Origin: a virus
Strand: one strand, 5' to 3'
Length of the DNA: 64,000 nt
IMG/VR virus record: IMGVR_UViG_3300025645_000037
Coordinates: 123,283 to 187,282 of that record
Below are positions 57,754-64,000 of the stretch, piece after piece. A model generated the notes under the pieces. It did not search any database. It had not been told where the DNA came from and saw only the letters and a list, made by a program, of their open reading frames with translations. How positions within the stretch are numbered: position 1 is the stretch's first letter; each line of letters starts with the position of its first letter. The position numbers were made by a program, and so were the translations under genes.

Positions 57754-58107
57754 TTAAAATTTACTTGCTAATATGCTTGGATCCATGTTAAAACTGGTAC
57801 CGCATCCACATGCACTTGATGCAGCTGGATTAACAATATCAAACATAGCACCAAATATTTCTTCTTTATAGTTTACTGTTGATCCGAGTAAAAACATAAC
57901 ACTTTCCTTGCCGACAACGAGGTTGCCAGTTCCGGTGTTAATCACTTCGTCTGTGCTTTCTACTTCATCTTCTGTTACGAAGCCCCAATCGTATTCGAAC
58001 CCAGCACAACCGCCGCCCTTAACGTTAAGGGTAACTCCAAAGCATTCTTTGGCGCTGCATAGCGAGTTGATTTTTTTATTTGCTGATTCGGTGAGGTTTA
58101 AAATCAT
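57754..58107 (-). CDS. A-type iron-sulfur carrier (IscA/ErpA-like)
   Basis: A 117-residue IscA-family protein from the ATG at 58107; the frame is open to 58251 but those residues overlap the plus-strand gene. Three cluster cysteines are visible: C34 in GGCAGFEY, and C100 and C102 in ACGCGTSF. A-type carriers pass 2Fe-2S or 4Fe-4S clusters to client proteins. The phage encodes several radical-SAM proteins that need clusters. It lies in the virion region, with a late TATAAATA box 20 bases upstream and AAGGAA. Confidence 0.85.
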   Translation of the reverse strand: MILNLTESANKKINSLCSAKECFGVTLNVKGGGCAGFEYDWGFVTEDEVESTDEVINTGTGNLVVGKESVMFLLGSTVNYKEEIFGAMFDIVNPAASSACGCGTSFNMDPSILASKF

Positions 58108-58126
58108 AGTATATTTCCTTCTATTG

Positions 58127-58134
58127 TATTTATA
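58127..58134 (-). promoter_or_regulatory. late promoter box, exact TATAAATA
   Basis: Exact octamer on the minus strand, 20 bases before the Fe-S carrier start at 58107. Confidence 0.7.
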
Positions 58135-58154
58135 TGTATTGTTTGTAAGCTTAA

Positions 58155-58162
58155 TGTAAATA
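58155..58162 (+). promoter_or_regulatory. late-type box TGTAAATA at a leaderless start
   Basis: TGTAAATA on the plus strand, then CAGT and the ATG at 58167. No ribosome site lies before the ATG. Confidence 0.45.
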
Positions 58163-58166
58163 CAGT

Positions 58167-58454
58167 ATGATCCTAGGCGAGCGTATAGAAAAAAACACTC
58201 ACATCCGTGTGAGTAAAAACGGACATGAGCATTCTTATACTCGTGAATCAACTGTGGTGATATTACGCTGCGATTCTTGTAGCAAAGTGTTTGAACGCAA
58301 TCGCCGTAAAATGGATCCCAAAAGACTTACTAACAACTATTTTCATGTTTGTTCTAATTGTGACGCAAAACGATTTGCGCAAAAAAGGGGCGCGGAGAAG
58401 AGATCAATATGGAACCTCCGCGCCTCAAGTAGTAAGCCGATAGGAAAGCTTTAA
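58167..58454 (+). CDS. zinc-ribbon-like small protein on the plus strand
   Basis: A 95-residue basic protein, the only plus-strand gene in the 43-64 kb region. Four cysteines are arranged as CDSC (35-38) and CSNC about 30 residues later, typical of a zinc ribbon or HNH-like zinc core, with a basic middle (ERNRRKMDPKRL) and basic tail. It may bind nucleic acid. Its 3' end overlaps a minus-strand terminator and the end of the next gene. Confidence 0.7.
   Translation: MILGERIEKNTHIRVSKNGHEHSYTRESTVVILRCDSCSKVFERNRRKMDPKRLTNNYFHVCSNCDAKRFAQKRGAEKRSIWNLRASSSKPIGKL
58381..58424 (-). terminator. terminator for the minus-strand transcript, inside a plus gene
   Basis: GGCGCGGAG and CTCCGCGCC (58389-58397 and 58416-58424) form a 9-base-pair stem, followed on the minus strand by CCTTTTTT (58388-58381). 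It ends the transcript of the small membrane gene 58451-58633. It lies within the plus-strand gene. Confidence 0.8.
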
Positions 58455-58463
58455 CTTTCCTTT
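58442..58463 (+). terminator. weak stem-loop after the plus-strand gene
   Basis: AGGAAAG and CTTTCCT with a 6-base loop, then TT. It overlaps the stop codons of both convergent genes and may work as a weak terminator for the plus gene. Confidence 0.4.
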
Positions 58464-58633
58464 GTAAAGATTCGCCATGCTCCGTATGCAATAGCGCCAA
58501 TACTGATAATGCCCATAAAAGGTTTTAACACCAAGGCGCAAATTCCAACTGCTACAAGAACACTTCCGTCTAGAGTTGATATTTCTTTTGCACGAGCTGT
58601 TGCCCATTCTTTAATTTTAGTTACGTAATCCAT
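58451..58633 (-). CDS. 60-residue small membrane protein
   Basis: A 60-residue protein: a helical, charged start (VTKIKEWATARAKEI), then STLDGSVLVAVGICALVLK and a second hydrophobic segment (GIISIGAIAYGAWRIF). Probably an inner-membrane protein. Its ribosome site is AGAGGATAATT. Confidence 0.75.
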   Translation of the reverse strand: MDYVTKIKEWATARAKEISTLDGSVLVAVGICALVLKPFMGIISIGAIAYGAWRIFTKES

Positions 58634-58635
58634 AA

Positions 58636-58929
58636 TTATCCTCTTCCGCTTAAACGAGACATATGCCCTTCAAGGGTTTCTACTGATCTTGTCATGCGGT
58701 TCATTTTCTTTTCTAATACAGCTATTACCCCACGTTGTACTTTAATCTGTTCTTCTAGACTTTGTACATATCTCTGTGTAGGGATCTTCTGCATTGTACC
58801 GTCTTCGGCAATAATTTCAAAAGCGTCGCCGCCTTGTCCTCTAATGCCACCGGCAACTCTGTTAGGGTTCTTTTCTGATTTAGTAGGAGGCGGAGTACCA
58901 CGTCCGTACATTCTGTTTAAATAATTCAT
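58636..58929 (-). CDS. small coiled-coil protein, leaderless start
   Basis: A 97-residue protein; residues 1-40 are Gly-rich (MYGRGTPPP, NRVAGGIRGQGG), then YVQSLEEQIKVQRGVIAVLEK and a leucine-rich coiled coil to the end. It resembles a small virion-associated protein. I use the ATG at 58929 because CATAAATA lies 4 bases upstream without any ribosome site, like four other starts here; MYGRG at 58911 is the alternative. Confidence 0.65.
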   Translation of the reverse strand: MNYLNRMYGRGTPPPTKSEKNPNRVAGGIRGQGGDAFEIIAEDGTMQKIPTQRYVQSLEEQIKVQRGVIAVLEKKMNRMTRSVETLEGHMSRLSGRG

Positions 58930-58933
58930 ACAG

Positions 58934-58941
58934 TATTTATG
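58934..58941 (-). promoter_or_regulatory. late promoter box CATAAATA at a leaderless start
   Basis: CATAAATA followed by CTGT and the ATG at 58929, in the stop region of the gene upstream; no ribosome site. Confidence 0.55.
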
Positions 58942-59227
58942 AATTAAGCAATAAAGAAGTGTATCTTGTTGGATTTACAAAGACCCTTTGGTAATGTACA
59001 TGCCATCTTTCGTTATCGTAATCCTCCCAGCCTACTAATACATTATATTCAACAAGTATTTCAACGGCTTCTTTAAGAAACATTCTCTTACCTGAAAAGA
59101 AATCTCTCACAAAAGGACTATATATGCGCTTATGCTTTTTGACTTTGGTTGATAAAAGATCAATGTCTGAATTTTTATTACGAGGACTGCGGGCAAACAT
59201 GTCTTTATGTTTATTAAGATTTATCAT
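58937..59227 (-). CDS. small hypothetical protein
   Basis: About 96 residues from the ATG at 59227, just after the glycosyltransferase stop; a longer frame reaches 59341 but lies in that gene. Basic start (NLNKHKDMFARSPRNKN), then VKKHKRIYSPFVRDFFSGKR and EAVEILVEYNVLVGWED. A winged-helix-like pattern is possible. Not recognised. Confidence 0.65.
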   Translation of the reverse strand: MINLNKHKDMFARSPRNKNSDIDLLSTKVKKHKRIYSPFVRDFFSGKRMFLKEAVEILVEYNVLVGWEDYDNERWHVHYQRVFVNPTRYTSLLLNS

Positions 59228-59228
59228 A

Positions 59229-60068
59229 TCATTTCCAATTCTGTTTGCACCATTCGTCAATGCAGTTATGGGGATTAGGATCACCGTGGAACACTGCGAT
59301 AGAAGTTTGCGGTAAGACTTTAGGTTTGCCTGCAACAGCAAAGTTTCGTTTGCCTTGAGAGTCTCGAGTCATTTGAGGTTTCCCTCTCATTTCCCATTTA
59401 TAACTCTGTATCCATTCGTCCGGCCAATATTTGTATACCTCTGGAGTGTTCATTAATTTTGCAAAGATCCATTCCTGGTCTCCATGATGTCTTCTGGAAT
59501 TTAGTTTTGGGTCTTTTATAAAGTCAGTGTAAACATGCTTGCATTGGCCTGTGTTTAATCTAAATACACTGGAATTCATCTTTTTGTAATTTTTAACAGA
59601 CATCCGATTAAAGTCGCGTATGATGCAAAATTTATCAGGTTCGTAAGTAAACAAATTGTCTATATTACGAAATACAATTAAGTCTAGATCCATAAACAAG
59701 ATAGTGCCTTCTAATCCAAGATCTGGATCAAAAAACATGGGCTTATACCACCAACCTTGCACAGGCAATACTGGCAACGGCATGATTGTAATGTCATCGT
59801 CGATGCCCGACGCGTCTTCTGTAAAGCATACAAAGGTATATTCTAATGTTAGATTGCGTTTGACCATACGGTGCAAATTATTTACATAGTCTGCACCGTA
59901 TTTGTTTCCGTGCTTGAGACAAACTACATACCGCGAAGAGCCCGAAAAATTTGTAGTATCAGGCTTAGCCTCTATGAGGGAGAAATCAGATACGAGGTTG
60001 TCTTTTTCGATACGCTTTCGTTTTCTGCGTTGTTCTTTTGTCTCATTGGGGAAATACTTCTTGACCAT
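59229..60068 (-). CDS. GT-A glycosyltransferase (GT8-like)
   Basis: A 279-residue enzyme with the metal-binding DxD motif in LFMDLDLIVF (D-L-D), preceded by GWWYKPMFF and followed by SSVFRLNTGQ, PDEWIQSYKWEMRG and VFHGDPNPHN. These match GT8/GT-A hexosyltransferases. The first 45 residues are basic and extended. It lies in the virion region next to queD, so it could glycosylate fibres or DNA. Confidence 0.8.
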   Translation of the reverse strand: MVKKYFPNETKEQRRKRKRIEKDNLVSDFSLIEAKPDTTNFSGSSRYVVCLKHGNKYGADYVNNLHRMVKRNLTLEYTFVCFTEDASGIDDDITIMPLPVLPVQGWWYKPMFFDPDLGLEGTILFMDLDLIVFRNIDNLFTYEPDKFCIIRDFNRMSVKNYKKMNSSVFRLNTGQCKHVYTDFIKDPKLNSRRHHGDQEWIFAKLMNTPEVYKYWPDEWIQSYKWEMRGKPQMTRDSQGKRNFAVAGKPKVLPQTSIAVFHGDPNPHNCIDEWCKQNWK

Positions 60069-60070
60069 AA

Positions 60071-60565
60071 TCAGCCTTCGTATGTAGCACTATTGGCATC
60101 GTGCTCAAATACACGTACACTAACTAGTTCAACTCCTTGTCCTGCAGGATAACGTCCGCCGCCGCTTTTAAATTCTTGCAGCAATTCATTCATCTTATCG
60201 TAAGCCATTTTAGAAAATGCTTCACAACCAATGTGATCAACAATGCGCAAATCGCAAACACCCATGTCGTTGTGTCCGCCTGAAATTGCGTTTAGCTGCT
60301 TAAACACTTCTAGCTGAGGATCATCTGCTGCAATTAGCAACGTGTGATCGAACATCTTGTCTGCCCATTCTTTAAATGGTTTCAAGCCACCGAAATCCAT
60401 AACCCAGTTTCTGTCGTCTAGTGTTTCGCTAGAAAATACTAACTCAATACCGATTGAGTAACCATGAACTAAACTGCAATGCGAATGTGTTGCACGCCAC
60501 TGACGAAAGCAACATGATAAACCTCTATCATTGCCGTACTTTTTTGTTGAATAATATTTTGCCAT
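60071..60565 (-). CDS. queD: QueD-family 6-carboxytetrahydropterin synthase
   Basis: A 164-residue QueD-type protein. SCCFRQWRATHSHCSLVHGYSI holds a cysteine and His ligands (H27, H29, H34); the HGH of standard QueD is HGY here. VMDFGGLK and FDHT are the normal substrate-pocket motifs, and ELVSVRVFEHDANSATYE has the strand with the catalytic glutamate. It turns dihydroneopterin triphosphate into 6-carboxytetrahydropterin, the substrate of QueE. It lies 40-50 kb from the other deazaguanine genes and has its own consensus early promoter, which suits joint early expression. Confidence 0.82.
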   Translation of the reverse strand: MAKYYSTKKYGNDRGLSCCFRQWRATHSHCSLVHGYSIGIELVFSSETLDDRNWVMDFGGLKPFKEWADKMFDHTLLIAADDPQLEVFKQLNAISGGHNDMGVCDLRIVDHIGCEAFSKMAYDKMNELLQEFKSGGGRYPAGQGVELVSVRVFEHDANSATYEG

Positions 60566-61161
60566 TATGTCTCCTTAATACTCTCATTATACTTAATAAA
60601 CAACGAGTTGTCAAGTGAAACATTTGGTTTCTTCCAGCTATCTGGGAGTTTCCATCCTACTGGCTGATGAATGACAAATGTGTGATTGCTGTAATGCGTA
60701 AACAATCGTTCTAGTTGTGCAATCCAGTATCTAGGATCTATTGCACGGTGATCTTCTTTGTTATAATTTTTAGTGCCCTTATAAGCGTTGTTGATGTGTT
60801 TGGTGGTACTGTATAAGTCAAATCCGACCAGGTGCACTGTGCCTGCTAATATGCAGCCTAAGAGCACAGCATATGGTCCGCTCCCCCAATGAAAAGGATC
60901 ATCATATCTTTCTGTGCCAAAATAAGGTAAATTAGGAACAGTTTTTACGCCTTTGAAAGAATTTGACCAATCTGCCCTAGTGTAAATGCAAGGATGCCGA
61001 AAACCCAATGCTTCTGTTACCATCTTCCGATCTACGCAAATTAGATGATCGACTGCAAGATCGCGCACAATTGCATTACACCCGATAATTGTTCCTGTTA
61101 ATTTGGCAGGATCAATCTGTTGTCGACTCTCTCCGTTTCCCAAGATCGTTATGGTGGTCAT
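60565..61161 (-). CDS. conserved hypothetical phage protein (DUF115-like pattern)
   Basis: A 198-residue protein, ILGNGESRQQIDPAKL at the start, GCNAIVRDLAVDHLICVDR, then WGSGPYAVLLG and HLVGFDLYS. The G-x-x-S...D-x-x-x-D pattern is like DUF115 proteins, which have a nucleotide- or sugar-diphosphate fold, but the match is weak. Common in marine phages by recollection. Its end carries the queD promoter. Confidence 0.65.
   Translation of the reverse strand: MTTITILGNGESRQQIDPAKLTGTIIGCNAIVRDLAVDHLICVDRKMVTEALGFRHPCIYTRADWSNSFKGVKTVPNLPYFGTERYDDPFHWGSGPYAVLLGCILAGTVHLVGFDLYSTTKHINNAYKGTKNYNKEDHRAIDPRYWIAQLERLFTHYSNHTFVIHQPVGWKLPDSWKKPNVSLDNSLFIKYNESIKET
60586..60614 (-). promoter_or_regulatory. 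consensus early promoter of queD
   Basis: TTGACA (60609-60614), 17-base spacer and TATAAT (60586-60591) on the minus strand: a perfect consensus inside the 3' end of the upstream gene, 21 bases before the ATG. Confidence 0.85.
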
Positions 61162-61462
61162 GGGTTACTTCCTCTGCTCTTAATTTAAGAAGTTCTTGTG
61201 TCTCTTTTAATAATTGAAACACAGTTTGTAATTCTTCTGATATTCTAGCATATTTGTCATATGTCATTCTGACAGTAGTATATAACCACCACCAAAAAAT
61301 AAAGGCTACAGTTGTTACGCTTGTGATTAGTAATGCAATGATCCATTCGTGCATTAACATTGGATAATAAAAAATACAAATAAATGCAACAATGAACATT
61401 ATTGCGATGAAGAATTTTATTGCAATTACGTAGAAAAGCGGATCTTTTAATAGTGCGAGCAT
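61112..61462 (-). CDS. small membrane protein with coiled-coil tail
   Basis: About 116 residues from the ATG at 61462, which overlaps the fibre-type stop (TAATG). Two hydrophobic segments (FYVIAIKFFIAIMFIVAFICIFYY, HEWIIALLITSVTTVAFIFWWW, each split by a turn) and a helical tail (ISEELQTVFQLLKETQELLKLRA). It could be a holin-like or superinfection-type protein; no family assigned. Confidence 0.65.
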   Translation of the reverse strand: MLALLKDPLFYVIAIKFFIAIMFIVAFICIFYYPMLMHEWIIALLITSVTTVAFIFWWWLYTTVRMTYDKYARISEELQTVFQLLKETQELLKLRAEEVTHDHHNDLGKRRESTTD

Positions 61463-62814
61463 TATCCTATCTGCCCAAATGGTTTCCACATACCGGGTGT
61501 GCCAGTTCGAGTACAGACCCATCCGATATAACTAGTAGATTTTGGTGCATCATTCCATACAATATCTCCGAGTGAATATGCACCTGCTTTTGGCGCAGCT
61601 GACCCAACTTCAAATTTCTTGCCATTAAGCCTAACCGGTCCAGCTGTCTCGATGTCTACGTCGTTTGATGAATTAGTTACGTTTACGTTTAAGTTACCGT
61701 ACGCTACTGTTTTTGTTGGTCTATCTTTTGTACCTAATGTAATTGTGCCTGATTTTGAAACTGTTATGCGAGCAGTATCATCTGTTACAATATGTAGATC
61801 ATCTGTTGTCCACGTACCAAATCGAACCTCTTCTTGATCGACATCAATTATAAACTCTGCTTCGTAGCTTGCAAGACTTAACATGGCATTTGGTTCTTCT
61901 GTGCCAATACCTAATCTTCCTGAATCGGAATTCCAAAACATGAATTCGTCTACAGTCATATTACCGTGTACAGTTAATCCCTGGAGCGCACCTACTTGTG
62001 TTAAGTTTGATTTTACAATACCCGAACCAAGTGCAGAATCTGACAACACTTCTCTATTGTTGATTCTAAACACTCGATCTTTTTGTAGATCAATATCTTC
62101 AGAACTCCAGAGACGCGAATCATTATTGCGGAATATAAATTGTTTACTTGGTTCGTCGTTTTCTCTCCAACGAAGGCCCTTGCCTATAATTGACGAATTG
62201 TCGTCGGATACAAAATCAAGACTTGAAGAACGTTCTAATCTGTTATCTGACGTAAGTTTGTTGATGTGCAATGAGTTAACATATAATTCTCCAGCAACAC
62301 GAACGTTTGCTGTAAACTCAGCATCGCCTACCCAGCTCTCTGCATGAACATTTTTTACTGTAATGCCGTGATTGTTAACATTAAGTACAAAATCTGTTGC
62401 TTCGTCGACTATACCCGTACTTTGGAATTTAACAATGCGTCCGCCACTGATTTTATTTCCGCTTATGCTGCGATCTAGCATCTCCGGAACAACCATCGGA
62501 CGGCGGCTTACTTCGTCGAGATCGACTTTTAATTCAGTTAGCTTATTGTTAATTTCGTCAATTTGAGGAGCAGTTAAGTCTCCTGCAACTCTAAGTCCTC
62601 CTAAAACGCCAACATCGCCGTGTAAGAGTTTTATGTGTGCATGATCGGAATAAATTCCATCATCCTTTATTAACAATGTCTTCTTGCTTGTGAGGTCGGT
62701 GATTCCGGTGCTCACAAGCTGTTTTATTGTGCTCACATCAACTGTCTTGGCAGCATTTTCGATTGCGCCGCCGATAATAGTTAATGCATTTTGTAATTCA
62801 TTTTGCTGGGTCAT
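61462..62814 (-). CDS. virion fibre-type protein, leaderless start
   Basis: A 450-residue beta-rich protein with an N-terminal helix, a coiled coil (INNKLTELKVDLDEVSRR), and fibre-like strands (GRLGIGTEEPNAMLSLASY). The C-terminus is GWVCTRTGTPGMWKPFG, common in T4-like fibres. GATAAATA is 5 bases before the ATG and no ribosome site is present, so the late mRNA may be leaderless. Confidence 0.75.
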   Translation of the reverse strand: MTQQNELQNALTIIGGAIENAAKTVDVSTIKQLVSTGITDLTSKKTLLIKDDGIYSDHAHIKLLHGDVGVLGGLRVAGDLTAPQIDEINNKLTELKVDLDEVSRRPMVVPEMLDRSISGNKISGGRIVKFQSTGIVDEATDFVLNVNNHGITVKNVHAESWVGDAEFTANVRVAGELYVNSLHINKLTSDNRLERSSSLDFVSDDNSSIIGKGLRWRENDEPSKQFIFRNNDSRLWSSEDIDLQKDRVFRINNREVLSDSALGSGIVKSNLTQVGALQGLTVHGNMTVDEFMFWNSDSGRLGIGTEEPNAMLSLASYEAEFIIDVDQEEVRFGTWTTDDLHIVTDDTARITVSKSGTITLGTKDRPTKTVAYGNLNVNVTNSSNDVDIETAGPVRLNGKKFEVGSAAPKAGAYSLGDIVWNDAPKSTSYIGWVCTRTGTPGMWKPFGQIG

Positions 62815-62819
62815 ACTGA

Positions 62820-62827
62820 TATTTATC
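62820..62827 (-). promoter_or_regulatory. late promoter box GATAAATA at a leaderless start
   Basis: GATAAATA followed by TCAGT and the ATG at 62814, without a ribosome site. Confidence 0.55.
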
Positions 62828-62836
62828 TGATCAGCG

Positions 62837-64000
62837 TTAAGATACCTTTAACAAAATCGTATCAGCGTTAATGCGTCCGTTCATTTTTGTCTCAATTGTT
62901 TTCACGGTGTCCATAAATGTGCGCAATTTAACCTTGCCAGCAGCTTTAAATTCTTTTAACTGTTCTTCGGGCTTGCGCAAGGTACGTTGGATACTTTCAT
63001 CCTCTTTAAAGCCGATGATTGTTGTGCCTTTGACACTTAACCCTGTGCCTTCGCGTTTCATGCCTTTGGGGTCTTGGTTAATTGCAACATATTTGCCAAG
63101 CTTCCTGGTCTTTGTATTAAACACCCACAGCTCGTTAGCACCAACAATGTCAATAGGATTGACGCTAACTAGTTGGTATTTCTCATCCTTGACTTTGTAT
63201 TTGACTTTTGCAACAACTTTGTCTGCACTCTTTGGTTTCCGTACTGGACTTTTGCGCTTTGCTTTTGACTCTTCGATGATCATATCAAGTGTGCCCATCA
63301 AACTTTCAATTGCTTTGATCATTTTAGCAATGTCAGCTTTCTTAAGATATGCATAGCCTTCTTTTAGTTGTTCAATCTGATCTCGCGCATAGTCGTCTTT
63401 GATTGCACGAATCTTAGCAGGTGACGGAATCTGTGCAACTTCTTGCATTTCTTCAAGTTCTCCTGCAAAAAACGCCTTAATCTTACGAGCATGTGCTTGT
63501 GACACATTCATCTTTGCAAAATGACCTTTAAAGTCAAAACTGTTAGGATCAAAGTTTTTACGATCGGTTACAAAACCATCTAGCCATTCGTCAATGTCAG
63601 CAGCCGCTTCTTGTGCTTGTTCTGTAATGCGTTCCTGAATAGTAGGTACGTATGCTTTTGCTGATGTTGAGTCATCCTTTTTCTTTTTCTTAAGATTAGC
63701 ACGACCGATTGCAATTACCTTTTCAATCTTTTCTCGTACAAGATCGTTAGCATCGCGCGGCTCGTTCATTGTACCCGGCAAAGAAGTCCAATAATCAGTC
63801 CAGCGCGGATTCTCTGCAGGCATTCCGGTCAACAAGCATTTTGCAATAATACATGTGTTGATATTAATGTGAGTAGATGACAGTGTTTTAACTGCGTCAA
63901 TATCAGGTTTGCTGTATTTTTGTTCTTTCATCCATTGATGCAAAAATTTCAGCATGTCGGCTGGTTTGTTATTATCGTAATAATACGCAACAGCACGGCG
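62837..64000 (-). CDS. conserved phage protein, 5' end beyond the window
   Basis: The frame is open to the last base of the window, so the start lies outside; an internal ATG is at 63955. At least 387 residues, helical and basic (KSPVRKPKSADKVVAKVKY). Segments NTCIIAKCLLTGMPAENPRW, AKMNVSQAHARKIKAFF and ELWVFNTKTRKLGKYVA are visible. I recall similar proteins in marine T4-like phages as unassigned. Its C-terminal part is beta-rich. Confidence 0.75.
   Translation of the reverse strand, partial: RRAVAYYYDNNKPADMLKFLHQWMKEQKYSKPDIDAVKTLSSTHININTCIIAKCLLTGMPAENPRWTDYWTSLPGTMNEPRDANDLVREKIEKVIAIGRANLKKKKKDDSTSAKAYVPTIQERITEQAQEAAADIDEWLDGFVTDRKNFDPNSFDFKGHFAKMNVSQAHARKIKAFFAGELEEMQEVAQIPSPAKIRAIKDDYARDQIEQLKEGYAYLKKADIAKMIKAIESLMGTLDMIIEESKAKRKSPVRKPKSADKVVAKVKYKVKDEKYQLVSVNPIDIVGANELWVFNTKTRKLGKYVAINQDPKGMKREGTGLSVKGTTIIGFKEDESIQRTLRKPEEQLKEFKAAGKVKLRTFMDTVKTIETKMNGRINADTILLKVS

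Noticed and set aside
58111-58251. Longer N-terminus for the Fe-S carrier
   Set aside because: It overlaps the plus-strand gene and contains the late promoter; ATG at 58107 begins the conserved domain with AAGGAA before it.
1-64000. tRNA genes, integrase, transposase or photosynthesis genes
   Set aside because: No cloverleaf-sized gap exists between genes, and no motifs of integrases, transposases or photosystem proteins were seen.

Overview
The window is a compact, almost gap-free stretch of a large tailed-phage genome of the marine T4-like type (relatives of the myoviruses of cyanobacteria and Pelagibacter). The evidence is a family B DNA polymerase (gp43-like), a probable sliding clamp (gp45-like), a gp44-like clamp-loader ATPase, T4-type RNase H, DsbA-like, DexA-like and gp31/GroES-like proteins, PhoH, MazG, a HIT protein, long tail-fibre-type proteins, and T4-type late promoter boxes (TATAAATA and close variants). 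No photosystem gene, integrase, tRNA, rRNA or CRISPR is visible, so the host cannot be named. Coding is very dense: genes commonly overlap by 4 bases (ATGA) and no gene-free stretch reaches 300 bases.

Layout. (1) 1-2.7 kb, plus strand: a cassette of radical-SAM proteins, an aspartyl/asparaginyl hydroxylase-like protein and an unknown protein. (2) 2.7-5.1 kb, minus: a fibre protein and small genes with late promoters. (3) 5.1-24.3 kb, minus: mainly an early module, with sigma-70-type promoters, holding a MoxR ATPase/VWA-peptidase pair, RNase H, queE, folE, a QueD-like gene, a DpdA-like transglycosylase, clamp, DNA polymerase, a glycosyltransferase and many small conserved phage genes. (4) 24.3-37.5 kb, minus: sulfotransferase, nucleotidyltransferase, ligase-like protein, ClpA, DnaJ, a lysis cassette (GH19 endolysin, two spanin-like proteins, a possible holin) and conserved genes. 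(5) 37.5-43 kb: plus-strand phoH facing a minus-strand nucleotide-metabolism and replication group (thyA, folA, gp44, dexA, mazG). (6) 43-64 kb, minus: mostly virion fibre-type proteins, including one of 2786 residues, with an A-type Fe-S carrier, a GT-A glycosyltransferase and a true queD-family gene among them.

How the genes work together. FolE, QueD-family proteins and QueE would make a 7-deazaguanine precursor, and the DpdA-like transglycosylase would place it in DNA, so the genome is probably modified at guanines; no QueC is seen here. Host takeover would use strong early sigma-70 promoters, several with palindromes over the promoter, followed by late transcription from TATAAATA-type boxes.

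Three observations stand out. First, two loci (11.6-13.4 kb and 39.2-39.8 kb) carry the same kind of scar: a tandem duplication that fused the start of one gene in frame to the end of its neighbour and left accessory genes on either side. Second, five genes have a late promoter box only 4-5 bases before the ATG and no ribosome binding site, which suggests leaderless late mRNAs. Third, the QueE protein has its three cluster cysteines spread over a 42-residue insertion. All functions are inferred from sequence motifs read by eye; no database search was run.
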